From positions 1 to 53,714 of the forward strand of contig CAYXYU010000013.1 in the NCBI GenBank assembly GCA_964469525.1: a stretch of DNA of 53,714 bases. Reading direction: 5' to 3'. The translations under genes were made by a program, and so were the position numbers. This document shows, piece by piece, positions 7,098 to 16,124 of this stretch (position 1 is the stretch's first letter; each line of letters begins with the position of its first letter). This DNA comes from JABDCD01 sp964469525 (lineage in GTDB: Bacteria > Pseudomonadota > Alphaproteobacteria > Rickettsiales > SXRF01). The notes beneath the pieces were generated by a model that did not search any database, was not told the DNA's origin, and worked only from the letters and a program-made list of their open reading frames with translations.

Positions 7098-9609
7098 CCA
7101 GCTCGATCATTTTCTGCCACCAGCCTTTTTTTGCCGGGGCGTTGGGATCGCGCGGGGTGGAAACGGCGGCGGCCGTCTGTAGCACCGGCTCGGGCTCGCG
7201 CTTTGACGGCTCGGGGGTGCGATCCTCGGTGGCGAAGGCGGGCAGGGTGTTGCCATCGGTTCCTGCGGTCGGGGCTTCAGCATCCTGTTTATCTGGGTTG
7301 CCTCTGCGCTCGTCGCCGTCGCGCCAGCGGCGGCGTCCGCGCCCGCCGCGTTCGCGGCGCGGGCGGCCACGGTGGGGCTTATCCTCCGCGGCGGCAACTT
7401 CCTGAGGTTCTCCGGCCGGTTGTTCAGCAGCGGTTTCCTGAGGTATTTCGGCTTCCGCAGTCACTGCCGGACGTTCACCCCGGTCGCGATCGCGGTTGCG
7501 GCCGCGCCCGCCGCGACGGCGGCGGCGGCCCTTGCGGTCACCCCGCTCCTCTTCGCGCGGCGCCTCGGAAGTGATTTCTTCCCCCTCTTCGACGTTATCG
7601 TTGCTGGCCGCCTCGAGTGCCGGGGTTTCTTCCTGCCGCGTACGGTCACGATCGCGCCGTCCCCGGCGGTCGCGCCCTTCGCTGCGCTCAGCCTGCGAGC
7701 GGCGCATCTTTTCCAGATTGAACTCGGAAGCAGTCAGATCGGGGCCGATCAGTACCTGGATCCCGACGCCGTAGCGCTCCTCGATGACGCGCAGTATGTC
7801 ACGCTTGTGATTAAGCAGATGCAGCGCTACCGCCTGCGGCGCAATCAGCCGCAGGGAGCTCCACGAGCCGGTGGAGGCTTCCTTCTCGATGGCGCGGATC
7901 ATCTGGATGCTCATCGACTCGTTCGAGCGGATGTAGCCGCGGCCGATGCAGTGCGGGCACTGCACCATGTTGGTCTCGGAAATCGACGAGCGCAGCCGCT
8001 GGCGCGACATTTCCAATAATCCGAAGGGGCTGATGCGGCCCAGCTGAATTTTAGCGCGGTCGGCCTTCAGCGCGTCCTTGAGCGCCTTCTCGACGGCGCG
8101 TCGGTTGCGCGATTCCATCATGTCGATGAAGTCGATGACAATCAACCCCGCCAGGTCGCGCAGGCGCAACTGGCGCGCCACTTCGGCGGCGGCTTCGAGG
8201 TTAGTCTTGGTCGCCGTTTCCTCAATATTGCGCTCGCCGGTGGAGCGGCCCGAGTTGACGTCGATCGAGATCAGCGCCTCAGTCGGGTTGATGACGATGT
8301 AGCCACCGCTTCGCAGCTTGACGGCGGGATCATGCATCTGCAGCAGCTGCTCCTCAATGTTGTAGGCGTAGAAGAGCGGCGTAGCTTCCTTGTAATGCTT
8401 GATCTTCGGCGTGTGGCTGGGCAGCAGCAGCTTCATGAATTCGCGCGCCGATTTATAGCCTTCATCTCCTTCAACAATCAGCTCGTCGATATCGCCCGAA
8501 TACTGGTCGCGGATGGCGCGCTTGATGATGTCGCTTTCTTCGTAGATGAGGGCGGGGGCATTGGATTTGAGAGTATCTTCGCGGATCTGATTCCATACTT
8601 TAACCAGGTAATCATAATCGCGCTTGATCTCGGCGCGGGTGCGGTCCATGCCCGCCGTGCGGATGATGACGCTCATGCCGTCGGCCAGCCGCATTTCGGC
8701 AGAGATGGCCTTGAGGCGCTTGCGGTCCTCGGAGGAGGCGATCTTGCGCGAGATGCCGCCATCCTTGGGCGAGTTCGGCATCAGCACGCAGTAACGCCCG
8801 GCCAGCGACAGGTAGGTGGTCAGCGACACGCCCTTGTTGCCGCGCTCTTCCTTGATCACCTGTACCAGCACGATCTGGCCGCGGCGAATGACTTCCTGAA
8901 TCTTATAACGCTTGGTGAACACGCTCTTCTTGGGGCGCGCTTGATATTCCTCTTCCTCGCTGGGAATGGTTTCCACTTCTTCGCTGGGACGCGCACCTGC
9001 TTCGGGCGTATCTTCCGATTTCGATGGGAATGCATCTTGCGTCGTTTGGTGCGTGGTAACCGATTCGGGGGAGCGTTGATCCTCCCCGTCGGGAAGTTCG
9101 CTAATAGAGACGTCGATGGCGCCCTGGGTCAGATAAGCCGGGTGGGCGGCTTCCTCTTCCGGCGCCGCGGACTGCTCCGCCTGCTCGATCACCGTTGCGT
9201 AATCGGCGATGTCTTTCGCCGCTTCTTCCGGTGTCTGCTGAATCGGCTGATCGCCATAGGTCGTATCGCCGGTCTGAGCGGATTCCTGCAACTGCGGCTC
9301 CTCCTGTTCCTCTTCCGAGGCGCGACGGGCTTCCTCCTCCATCAGGCGCTGGCGGTCGGAAATGGGGATCTGGTAATAGTCGGAATGGATTTCCGAAAAC
9401 GGTAGGAATCCCTGCTTGTTACCGCCATACTCGACGAACGCCGCCTGCAGGCTGGGCTCGACGCGGGTGATTTTGGCGAGATAAATGTTGCCCTTGAGCT
9501 GTTTGCGGGCGGCGCTTACGAAATCGAAATCGTAAATCTGTTTTTCATCGGCGATGACTACCCGGATTTCTTCCGGATGCAGTGCATCGATAAGCATTCT
9601 TTTAGTCAT
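7090..9609 (-). CDS. rne: ribonuclease E
   Basis: 839 residues. An S1-type RNA-binding domain begins near residue 35 (RKQLKGNIYLAKITRVEPSL) but is split by an acidic insert (about 95-235), as in other alphaproteobacterial RNase E proteins. The catalytic metal-binding aspartates lie in LISIDVNSGR and LIVIDFIDMM, and the zinc-link cysteines in CPHCIGRGY. The C-terminal quarter is disordered and rich in Arg and Gly (GRRRRRGGRGRNRDRDRG), the RNA-binding and degradosome-scaffold region. A good Shine-Dalgarno (AAGGAG) lies eight bases before the ATG at 9609. The gene leads an operon with an RNase H-like gene and a BepA-like protease. The leader looks set up for autoregulation (separate entries). 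Confidence 0.96.
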   Translation of the reverse strand: MTKRMLIDALHPEEIRVVIADEKQIYDFDFVSAARKQLKGNIYLAKITRVEPSLQAAFVEYGGNKQGFLPFSEIHSDYYQIPISDRQRLMEEEARRASEEEQEEPQLQESAQTGDTTYGDQPIQQTPEEAAKDIADYATVIEQAEQSAAPEEEAAHPAYLTQGAIDVSISELPDGEDQRSPESVTTHQTTQDAFPSKSEDTPEAGARPSEEVETIPSEEEEYQARPKKSVFTKRYKIQEVIRRGQIVLVQVIKEERGNKGVSLTTYLSLAGRYCVLMPNSPKDGGISRKIASSEDRKRLKAISAEMRLADGMSVIIRTAGMDRTRAEIKRDYDYLVKVWNQIREDTLKSNAPALIYEESDIIKRAIRDQYSGDIDELIVEGDEGYKSAREFMKLLLPSHTPKIKHYKEATPLFYAYNIEEQLLQMHDPAVKLRSGGYIVINPTEALISIDVNSGRSTGERNIEETATKTNLEAAAEVARQLRLRDLAGLIVIDFIDMMESRNRRAVEKALKDALKADRAKIQLGRISPFGLLEMSRQRLRSSISETNMVQCPHCIGRGYIRSNESMSIQMIRAIEKEASTGSWSSLRLIAPQAVALHLLNHKRDILRVIEERYGVGIQVLIGPDLTASEFNLEKMRRSQAERSEGRDRRGRRDRDRTRQEETPALEAASNDNVEEGEEITSEAPREEERGDRKGRRRRRGGRGRNRDRDRGERPAVTAEAEIPQETAAEQPAGEPQEVAAAEDKPHRGRPRRERGGRGRRRWRDGDERRGNPDKQDAEAPTAGTDGNTLPAFATEDRTPEPSKREPEPVLQTAAAVSTPRDPNAPAKKGWWQKMIELDE

Positions 9610-9613
9610 GAAA

Positions 9614-9635
9614 GCGACTCCTTGTGTTAAGTCGC
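9614..9635 (-). promoter_or_regulatory. hairpin involving the rne ribosome-binding site
   Basis: In the rne message a six-base stem, GCGACT pairing with AGTCGC, encloses a ten-base loop. The Shine-Dalgarno AAGGAG runs from the loop into the 3' arm. Translation initiation could therefore respond to opening or cleavage of this hairpin. Pairing is seen in the sequence; a regulatory role is inferred by analogy with RNase E autoregulation through its own leader in E. coli. Confidence 0.45.
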
Positions 9636-9839
9636 CTCACTATGTAAAGCCTCAGTTGGGCGGGCAGCTATCCGCGTTTGCCGCAGCGGCGCAGGAAATG
9701 CGCGCATCCGGACATCTCCCGGACGATAATCCGGGTGGTGACAAAGGTGCTGGGGTTGGTTGCGAAAGAAATGCCATGGTATAACTGAAACTCGACCTGT
9801 GAGGACGAGGTTATCTAAAAAAACTCCTGATTCATCAAA

Positions 9840-9905
9840 GGCGAGGCCCATCCTTTATCTGCGCCGCTGCCGTCATTCGGGCGGCGCTTGAGGCTGGTCC
9901 TCGCC
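9840..9905 (-). promoter_or_regulatory. nested stem in the rne 5' leader
   Basis: An outer seven-base stem (GGCGAGG at one end, CCTCGCC at the other) encloses an inner GC-only stem (GCGCCGC with GCGGCGC, 9861-9867 and 9881-9887). It would be transcribed as the first structured element of the rne leader, about 20 nt after the predicted start. E. coli rne has a long structured leader through which RNase E controls its own mRNA; this may be the alphaproteobacterial counterpart. Confidence 0.45.
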
Positions 9906-9929
9906 ACTAATTCTGTCTGTGACGCTATC

Positions 9930-9958
9930 ACTATAGTAATAAAAAACAGTTTATACAA
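9930..9958 (-). promoter_or_regulatory. predicted sigma-70-type promoter of rne
   Basis: On the minus strand TTGTAT (9958-9953) and TATAGT (9935-9930) are separated by exactly 17 bases; they match the -35 and -10 consensus at four and five of six positions. Transcription would start near 9923, giving a leader of about 310 nt before the rne ATG at 9609. Confidence 0.5.
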
Positions 9959-10138
9959 TCCCTTTGAGCGAAAATCGAAAAATCCTTTCTTCCGCGTAAG
10001 ATACCGAACATGCAAGATAAAAAAGCCTGCTCTTTCCGCGCCCCCGGCCGGATAGCGCAGAGAGGTATTTTTTTCATTCACCATTGACCGCTTTTCCCGT
10101 ACAACAAATACGCATCAGGGAGCTCTGTTAGTAAGTTA

Positions 10139-11251
10139 ATGAAATTCATATACTATGTTACGATCTGCCTGCTCGGGGTCAGCCTTGCCGGGCAGCCGGC
10201 CAGGGCAGACCGCCTCGTTAGCATTGCCGTAGACGTCCGCCAGGAGATTATCACCCTCCACCTTTCGCGTACCGCGCCGCATAAGGTATTCGCTCTCGAA
10301 AACCCCGACCGGCTGGTGGTGGATGTGCCAGCCATTCCCGGTCAGCCAGAGGTGTCGTTGCCTTCCTCTTATAACGGCACCCTGATCAAGGCGGTCCGCT
10401 ATGGGCGATTTACGCGGGAGGTGTCGCGCTTCGTTTTCGACCTGAAAAAACCGGTGCGGGTGACCGGCGTGGAAAGACAACCGGGAGGGTTGACGGTTGG
10501 GATAGAAGCGACCGGCAGGCCGAAGGAAAAAGCCTATCCGGTGGATTTGCCCCCGGAAAAGCCGTTGATCGTCATCGATCCGGGGCATGGTGGCGCCGAT
10601 CCGGGCACCATCGGCAGGGGCGGATCGCGGGAAAAGGACCTGGTGCTGCAATATGCCAAAACACTCAAAGAGAAGCTGCTCAAGACCGGGCGCTATGAGG
10701 TGCTGCTGACGCGCGAGGATGACCGGTCTCTCGTGTTGCGCAAGCGTATCGATATGGCCCGCAAGGTGCGTGCTGCACTTTTTATTTCGCTGCACGCCGA
10801 TTCGGCGCCCGCCCGATCGGCTCGTGGGCTTTCGGTGTATACCCTGTCGGAGCAGGCGTCGGATGAAGAAACCGCCGCGCTGGCCGTGCAGGAAAATAAA
10901 GCCGACCTCTTGGTAGGGATTGATTTGTCCGAAGAAGATGACGATGTCGCGGGCATCCTACTTTCCCTGGCTGAGCGCGAAACCATGAACCGATCCGCGA
11001 CCCTTGCCGACCTGCTGGTGACGCGGCTTGACGAGCTGGTGCAATTGCTGCCTAATACGCACCGGTTCGCCGGCTTTGCCGTGCTGAAGGCGCCGGATAT
11101 CCCCTCGGTACTGATCGAAATCGGGTTTCTGTCGCACGCTCAGGAGGAGAAATTGATCAAGACCAGAGCGCACCGGGAGAAGGTGACCAGCGGCATCGTC
11201 GATGGCATCGATGCGTATTTCAAGCATATGAAGAAGATGGACAGGCGATGA
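10139..11251 (+). CDS. amiC: N-acetylmuramoyl-L-alanine amidase (AmiC-like)
   Basis: 370 residues: signal peptide (1-23, ending ARA), an N-terminal AMIN-type beta domain (about 25-125) that targets peptidoglycan or the divisome, and an Amidase_3 catalytic domain (about 142-360). Zinc ligands are visible as His150 in DPGHGG, Glu165 in SREKD and His219 in SLHAD; the catalytic Glu is in VLIEIGFLSH. It cleaves the amide bond between MurNAc and the stem peptide to split daughter cells. The 3' end overlaps the PBP1A gene by four bases (ATGA), coupling peptidoglycan hydrolysis and synthesis genes, a frequent alphaproteobacterial arrangement. Confidence 0.92.
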   Translation: MKFIYYVTICLLGVSLAGQPARADRLVSIAVDVRQEIITLHLSRTAPHKVFALENPDRLVVDVPAIPGQPEVSLPSSYNGTLIKAVRYGRFTREVSRFVFDLKKPVRVTGVERQPGGLTVGIEATGRPKEKAYPVDLPPEKPLIVIDPGHGGADPGTIGRGGSREKDLVLQYAKTLKEKLLKTGRYEVLLTREDDRSLVLRKRIDMARKVRAALFISLHADSAPARSARGLSVYTLSEQASDEETAALAVQENKADLLVGIDLSEEDDDVAGILLSLAERETMNRSATLADLLVTRLDELVQLLPNTHRFAGFAVLKAPDIPSVLIEIGFLSHAQEEKLIKTRAHREKVTSGIVDGIDAYFKHMKKMDRR

Positions 11252-13821
11252 GGTTGCGCATCGGAAAAACGATTCTGAATTTGTTCAGCTGGATGTTTTC
11301 GCTAGGTTTTACGCTGGTGATTATTGCCGGTGTGACCGGCGTCGTGCTGTTCAATCACTACAGCGCCGACCTGCCGGACTATACGCAGCTGTCGCAATAC
11401 GACCCGCCGACAGTAACGCGCCTCTACGCCGGCGACGGCCGGCTGCTGGCGGAGTATGCAACGGAGAAACGCGTGTTCGTGCCGTTGTCGGCAATCCCGT
11501 CCCGCGTGCGGCAGGCATTCATTTCCGCCGAGGACAAGAATTTCTACCAGCATGAAGGCATCGACTTCACCGGCATCCTGCGCGCGGTGCGCGACAACAT
11601 CGTCAATTACGGACAGGGCAAGTCGCTGGTCGGCGGCTCGACCATTACGCAGCAGGTGATCAAGAATTTTCTGTTATCGAGTGAAAAATCCATTGAACGC
11701 AAGATCAAGGAAGCGATTCTCGCTACGCGCGTGAGCCGCGTCTACAGCAAGAACAAGATCCTGGAGCTTTACCTTAACCAGATTTATCTGGGGCTGGGGT
11801 CCTATGGAGTCGCTGCCGCGGCGCAGAATTATTTCAATAAATCGATGGACGAGCTGACCATCGCGGAAGCGGCGCTGCTGGCGGCCCAGCCTAAGGCGCC
11901 GTCATTGTATCACCCCAAGCGGAATTACAATGCAGCCAAGGAGCGCCGCAACTGGGTGATCGACCGCATGCATGCCGACGGATTTATCTCGCTGGAAGAG
12001 GCAACGGAAGCCAAACAGAAGGAGATTATACTCAGCGACCGCGATCCGTCCGACATCGCCCGCGCTGATTTTTTTGCCGAAGAGGTACGTCGCCAGCTGG
12101 CCGACATGTATGGCGCCGATGTGCTGTATTCCGGCGGGCTGGTGGTGAAAACGACGCTCGATCCTGAGCTGCAGGCCTATGCCGATAAGGCATTGCGGCA
12201 GGCGCTCGTCGAATACGACCGCCGCCGGGGTTATCGTGGACCGCTGAAGCATCTACCGGCGATGGGCGCCAAGCCCTATGACTGGAAGGAGCAGTTGCAG
12301 AAGCTGACCCGGGAGCATGATTATCATCTGTTCGACGGGCAGAAGCTGGCGCTGGTGACGCAGCTGGATGAGCGTAAGGCAACCATCATTTTCGCCGACG
12401 AGACGCAGGGGATTATCCCCATCGCACTGCTAAAATGGACCCGTCGCGTGTTAGGCGATGGCGAGCTGGGTCCGGAAATCCGCAAGCCGGGCGATATCAT
12501 GCGCGTGGGGGATGTGGTCATCGTCAACCAGATCTCGGCCGAGCAGAAGAAGCTGCTCGACGCCGCCGATGCCAAGAAGGCCTGGGATCTGCAGCAGATA
12601 CCGGAGGTCAACGGCGCGATGGTGGTGCTCGATCCGCATACCGGGCGGGTGCTGGCCATGTCGGGCGGTTATGCCTATGGCGGTACGGAGTTCAACCGCG
12701 CCACCCAGGCGCGCCGCCAGCCGGGCTCGGCTTTCAAGCCGTTCGTATATGTCGCCGGCCTGGAAAACGGCTTTACGCCGGCAACCACCATTCTCGATGC
12801 GCCGGTCGAGCTGGTGCAGGGCGAGGGGATGCCGACCTGGAAGCCGCAGAACTACAGCGAGGATTTCCTGGGGCCGACCACCATGCGCGTCGGGCTGGAG
12901 AAATCGCGCAACACCATGACCGTGCGACTGGCCCAAATCATCGGTCTGAACAAGGTGCTGAATGTCGGCAAGCGTTTCGGCATTTATGACAGCCCGCCAG
13001 CTAATTTTTCCATCGTGCTCGGCTCGGCGGAAACCACGCTGATGCGGCTGGCCAATGCCTATGGCATCCTGGCCAATGGCGGCAAGCGCATCCTGCCGTC
13101 GCTGATCGAGCGTATCGACGACCGTCATGGTAAAACCATCTTCCGGCGTGACAACCGTGTCTGTACCGGCTGCCAGATTAGCAGCCTGGAAGCAATCAAG
13201 TCTGGCGCGATGCCGCCCATCCCGTCGGACAATCGTGAGCTGGTCATCGATCCGCGCGTCGATTACCAGATCGTGTCGATGCTGCAGGGCGTCACGACGC
13301 GCGGCACCGGCGCGCGTGCCAAAAGCATTGGTAAGATTGTCGCCGGCAAGACCGGTACCACCAACAACAGCTATGACACCTGGTTCATCGGTTTCTCGCC
13401 CGATCTGGTGGCGGGTGTTTTTATCGGCTATGACCAGCCGCGCTCGCTGGGCAAGAAGGAAACCGGCTCCTCGGTGGCGCTGCCTGCCTTCATCGATTTC
13501 ATGACGCAGGCGCTGGCCGATACGCCTAATCAGCCGTTCCGCATTCCGCGTGGTATCCAGCTGGTGCAGGTCGGCTTGCAGACCGGGGTGCCGGGCGGAT
13601 GGATGCCGGGTGAGCCGCTGGTCAGCGAAGCATTCGTCACCGGCCCGCCGATCTATATACCGGGTGTGAACAAGCCGCCAAAAGAAGGATGGGATAGCAA
13701 GACGCTGGACGAATATCCGGGGCGCAAGCCGATTGGCATGCCGCCGCCTCTCATCAACCAGCCCCCGGCGCCGTTCATCCATGAAGCGCCGCCCGAGCGC
13801 GGCACGGGGGCGTTGTATTGA
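11248..13821 (+). CDS. mrcA: penicillin-binding protein 1A, bifunctional
   Basis: 857 residues. An N-terminal membrane anchor (about 13-37) precedes a GT51 glycosyltransferase domain whose catalytic Glu lies in SAEDKNFYQHEG (Glu95), with the downstream GGSTITQQVIKNF motif. An OB-like insert (about 320-440) separates it from the transpeptidase domain, with SAFK (Ser494), the SRN motif in KSRNTMTVRL and KTGTT near residue 701. The C-terminal tail is Pro-rich. It polymerises and cross-links peptidoglycan in the periplasm. The start overlaps the amidase stop (ATGA). Confidence 0.96.
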   Translation: MRLRIGKTILNLFSWMFSLGFTLVIIAGVTGVVLFNHYSADLPDYTQLSQYDPPTVTRLYAGDGRLLAEYATEKRVFVPLSAIPSRVRQAFISAEDKNFYQHEGIDFTGILRAVRDNIVNYGQGKSLVGGSTITQQVIKNFLLSSEKSIERKIKEAILATRVSRVYSKNKILELYLNQIYLGLGSYGVAAAAQNYFNKSMDELTIAEAALLAAQPKAPSLYHPKRNYNAAKERRNWVIDRMHADGFISLEEATEAKQKEIILSDRDPSDIARADFFAEEVRRQLADMYGADVLYSGGLVVKTTLDPELQAYADKALRQALVEYDRRRGYRGPLKHLPAMGAKPYDWKEQLQKLTREHDYHLFDGQKLALVTQLDERKATIIFADETQGIIPIALLKWTRRVLGDGELGPEIRKPGDIMRVGDVVIVNQISAEQKKLLDAADAKKAWDLQQIPEVNGAMVVLDPHTGRVLAMSGGYAYGGTEFNRATQARRQPGSAFKPFVYVAGLENGFTPATTILDAPVELVQGEGMPTWKPQNYSEDFLGPTTMRVGLEKSRNTMTVRLAQIIGLNKVLNVGKRFGIYDSPPANFSIVLGSAETTLMRLANAYGILANGGKRILPSLIERIDDRHGKTIFRRDNRVCTGCQISSLEAIKSGAMPPIPSDNRELVIDPRVDYQIVSMLQGVTTRGTGARAKSIGKIVAGKTGTTNNSYDTWFIGFSPDLVAGVFIGYDQPRSLGKKETGSSVALPAFIDFMTQALADTPNQPFRIPRGIQLVQVGLQTGVPGGWMPGEPLVSEAFVTGPPIYIPGVNKPPKEGWDSKTLDEYPGRKPIGMPPPLINQPPAPFIHEAPPERGTGALY

Positions 13822-13889
13822 TTGTCCCCGCATAATCACCCTTGCGGGGGGCATTGCGGGGCACGGCTGAGTAGTGTATATGCGCTACC

Positions 13890-15009
13890 ATGAAAGCCGA
13901 GATCGAAGCCTTATCGAAAAAGATCAAGCAGTCGCAGGGCCTGCTGAGGAGGTACCTTTGACTGGGACAATGCCCTGCGCCGGCGCGACGAGCTGAACGC
14001 GCTTACCGAAGACCCCGACCTGTGGAACGACCCCAAGAAGGCGCAGACACTGCTTAGAGAACGCAACCATCTCGACGAGCTGGTCAACGGGTATGAAAAG
14101 CTGGACCGCGAGTTCAAGGACAACCTGGAACTGGCGCAGATGGCCGAGGCGGAAAAGGATGGCGACATGCTGGCCGAAGCAGAAGCGGCGCTGGTCTCCG
14201 TGGCCGCCGCGCTGCGCAAGCTTGAGATCGAGAGCCTGCTTTCCGGCGAGGCCGATGCCAACGACTGTTTTCTCGAAATCAATGCCGGCGCCGGCGGTAC
14301 CGAATCGCAGGACTGGGCGGAGATATTGCTTCGCATGTATACACGCTGGGCCAACCGCCGCGGCTACCGGGCGGAGCTGATCGACGAGGTGCGCGGCGAG
14401 GAGGCGGGCATCAAGTCGGCGACGCTGAAAATCATGGGGCACAACGCCTACGGCTGGGCAAAGACCGAATCGGGCGTGCACCGCCTGGTGCGCATCTCAC
14501 CGTTCGACTCCAATGCCCGCCGCCATACCAGCTTCGCCTCGGTGTGGGTCTATCCGGTGATCGACGACAGCATCAAGATCGAGGTCAACGAGAAGGACAT
14601 CCAGGTCGATACCATGCGCTCCGGCGGGGCGGGCGGGCAGCACGTCAACAAGACCGAATCGGCGGTGCGCTTCACGCATATCCCCACGGGGATCGTCGTC
14701 AAATGCCAGTCCGGCCGCAGCCAGCACGCCAACCGCGCCGAGGCGATGCAGATGCTGAAAGCCCGGCTGTATGAACGCGAAATACGTATCCGCGAGGAAA
14801 AGGCCGACGCGCTGAACGCCACCAAGACCGATATCGGCTGGGGTCACCAGATCCGCTCCTACGTGCTGCATCCCTACCAGATGGTGAAGGATTTGCGCAC
14901 CGACGTCGAAACCAGCGACACGCGCGGCGTCCTCGACGGCGACCTCGACGCCTTCATGAGCGCGGCATTAGCGGATAAGGTGAAGGGGAAGGGGGAGGAA
15001 GCGAAATAA
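13890..15009 (+). CDS. prfB: peptide chain release factor 2, with programmed +1 frameshift
   Basis: The short first frame starts at ATG 13890 (MKAEIEALSKKIKQSQGLL...) and ends in TGA at 13959-13961. Skipping the T at 13959 continues as DWDNALRRRDELN through the full RF2 sequence to 15009, about 372 residues in all. Domain hallmarks: the SPF tripeptide in VRISPFDSNARRH that helps read UGA/UAA, and the GGQ peptidyl-tRNA hydrolysis loop (SGGAGGQHVNK). The product ends translation at UAA and UGA. It follows mrcA with a 68-bp gap. This is not a pseudogene: the frameshift is the known RF2 autoregulatory device. Confidence 0.97.
13947..13962 (+). promoter_or_regulatory. RF2 programmed frameshift signal
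   Basis: AGGAGG-TAC-CTT-TGA-C. An internal Shine-Dalgarno-like AGGAGG sits three bases before the slippery CTT, followed by the in-frame TGA and a C, the poor-termination context. This matches the E. coli prfB site (AGG GGG TAT CTT TGA C). Low RF2 favours slippage by +1 and so more RF2. Confidence 0.95.
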
Positions 15010-15010
15010 C

Positions 15011-15802
15011 TTAGCGCTGGGGCGAGCGATATTTTTTAATCAATCTCATCGCACGCTCGGTTACATTTGCAAGGCGTAACGCCGCTTCATCGGCTCCTTT
15101 GGCTTCCGCTATTTCCGCAAGGCGAATGGTTCTTTCAGGAAGGCTTTTATTTTCCGAAGAAACAGGAATAAGCGGTGTTTTCGTATGCTTTCCATGCTCC
15201 ACCCGCGCATTGTATTTCGCAACCGCCCTACGAAATTCTACCTTCTCCGTTTCGCTAACAGGACGCATGATATTAGCGATGCGCTCCTCTATATTGCCAT
15301 AACGGAGTTTTGAAAGCATTTCCTGCTCGCGCGCTTCCATTGCTTCCAGTTCGCCTTGCGCTTTCATGGCAGCTAGCTGCTTTTCTGTTTCTGCGTGTGA
15401 TTGCCCCAAATATTCTACATAGGCGGAAGCATCTCCTGTAAGGAAACGCGTGAAGCGGTCGGCGCGGCGCTCCGCTTCAACTCCCAGGCTTTTATAATCA
15501 TCGCCAAATACCAAATGCCCGAGTTCGTGGGCAATGAGACCTTTTAATGCCGCCTCTGACTCGGGCAATCGCGTATTATTGAACAAGATGGTATTCTTAT
15601 CGATCAGCGTTGCCGCATCACCGGACAGCAAGGTTGCCTGATCGCGAAGTTCGGGTACATGGGAGATAGCTGCACGACCACAAAGATCGGTTGTTATACG
15701 GGCAAGAGGACTATCTACAGCTACAGGTTCTGACGACGCATATAAGCGTTCCAGCATGCCCTGCATGAAAGCGGCTAATTCCGGCTGATTGTCTGATTCC
15801 AT
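15011..15802 (-). CDS. small metallopeptidase-like protein with HELGH motif
   Basis: With the start at ATG 15802 the protein has 263 residues; an in-frame ATG at 15838 would add 12 but would lie in the -35 box of the divergent toxin-antitoxin promoter. A zincin motif HELGH (His92-Glu93-His96) is followed by EAERRADRF, which fits an M48-like third ligand. A charged coiled-coil region (about 135-190) and a basic C-terminus follow. There is no signal peptide or membrane segment, so it is probably cytoplasmic. A TATAAT on the minus strand at 15814-15809 lies so close to the ATG that the mRNA could be nearly leaderless. Its stop lies one base beyond that of prfB (convergent). Confidence 0.7.
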   Translation of the reverse strand: MESDNQPELAAFMQGMLERLYASSEPVAVDSPLARITTDLCGRAAISHVPELRDQATLLSGDAATLIDKNTILFNNTRLPESEAALKGLIAHELGHLVFGDDYKSLGVEAERRADRFTRFLTGDASAYVEYLGQSHAETEKQLAAMKAQGELEAMEAREQEMLSKLRYGNIEERIANIMRPVSETEKVEFRRAVAKYNARVEHGKHTKTPLIPVSSENKSLPERTIRLAEIAEAKGADEAALRLANVTERAMRLIKKYRSPQR

Positions 15803-15831
15803 GGGATGATTATAGCGGATATATCGACTAT

Positions 15832-15860
15832 TTGACATGTTATAACATATGTTATATTAT
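15832..15860 (+). promoter_or_regulatory. toxin-antitoxin operon promoter
   Basis: A perfect -35 TTGACA (15832-15837), a 17-base spacer and TATTAT (15855-15860, five of six to consensus). Transcription would start near 15867, about 29 bases before the antitoxin ATG at 15896. The spacer contains a perfect palindrome (next entry), so binding there would block RNA polymerase directly. Confidence 0.8.
15841..15856. promoter_or_regulatory. operator-like palindrome TATAACATATGTTATA
   Basis: Perfect 16-bp inverted repeat lying between the -35 and -10 boxes of the antitoxin promoter. AbrB-fold antitoxins bind palindromes in their own promoters as dimers, often with the toxin as co-repressor. Similar AT-rich half sites (TTATAAGTTATAATATTAG) continue to 15875. 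Confidence 0.65.
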
Positions 15861-15895
15861 AAGTTATAATATTAGTTATACATAGGAGAAACCAT

Positions 15896-16120
15896 ATGAC
15901 TACTTTGAAGATTACCAGTATCGGCAATTCGGTTGGTGTGATTCTGCCCAAGGAGGTGCTGGCATTACTGAATGCCGACAAGGGCGATACGTTGTTCGTT
16001 TCGCGTGCGGCGGATGGCGTTGTGCTTTCCACTTACGACCCCAAGCTGGCTCGCCAGATGGAAGTGGCGCGTAAAGTCATGCGCGAAAACCGGGATGCGC
16101 TTAAAAAACTAGCCGAATAG
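15896..16120 (+). CDS. AbrB/MazE-family antitoxin
   Basis: 74 residues. The N-terminal half is a swapped-hairpin AbrB/SpoVT DNA-binding fold (LKITSIGNSVGVILPKEVL, then a short loop and GDTLFVSRAADGVVLS). The C-terminal helix (KLARQMEVARKVMRENRDALKKLAE) is the kind of tail that neutralises a Doc toxin. A good ribosome site (GGAG) precedes the ATG. It is the first gene of a three-gene run antitoxin - doc - mnmA and probably represses its own promoter through the palindrome at 15841-15856. Confidence 0.9.
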   Translation: MTTLKITSIGNSVGVILPKEVLALLNADKGDTLFVSRAADGVVLSTYDPKLARQMEVARKVMRENRDALKKLAE

Positions 16121-16124
16121 TCCA

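Larger units (their letters stand above)
9610..10138. other. 529-bp divergent intergenic region between rne and the amidase gene
   Basis: No convincing gene. It holds the presumed rne promoter (9930-9958), the rne leader of about 310 nt with two structured segments (9614-9635 and 9840-9905), and, to the right, the promoter region of the amidase gene, where I cannot fix a promoter. Two open frames on the minus strand (9627-9851 and 9815-10084) lack ribosome sites and protein-like sequence. Confidence 0.7.

Noticed and set aside
9627..10084. Two minus-strand open frames in the rne leader
   Set aside because: No ribosome site or recognisable protein; the region is better explained as promoter and structured leader.
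12451..13854. 467-residue open frame opposite the PBP1A gene
   Set aside because: Shadow of the transpeptidase domain, with no start signal.
13890..13961. prfB as a frameshifted pseudogene
   Set aside because: The frame change occurs exactly at the known RF2 programmed +1 site, and the rest of the protein is intact.
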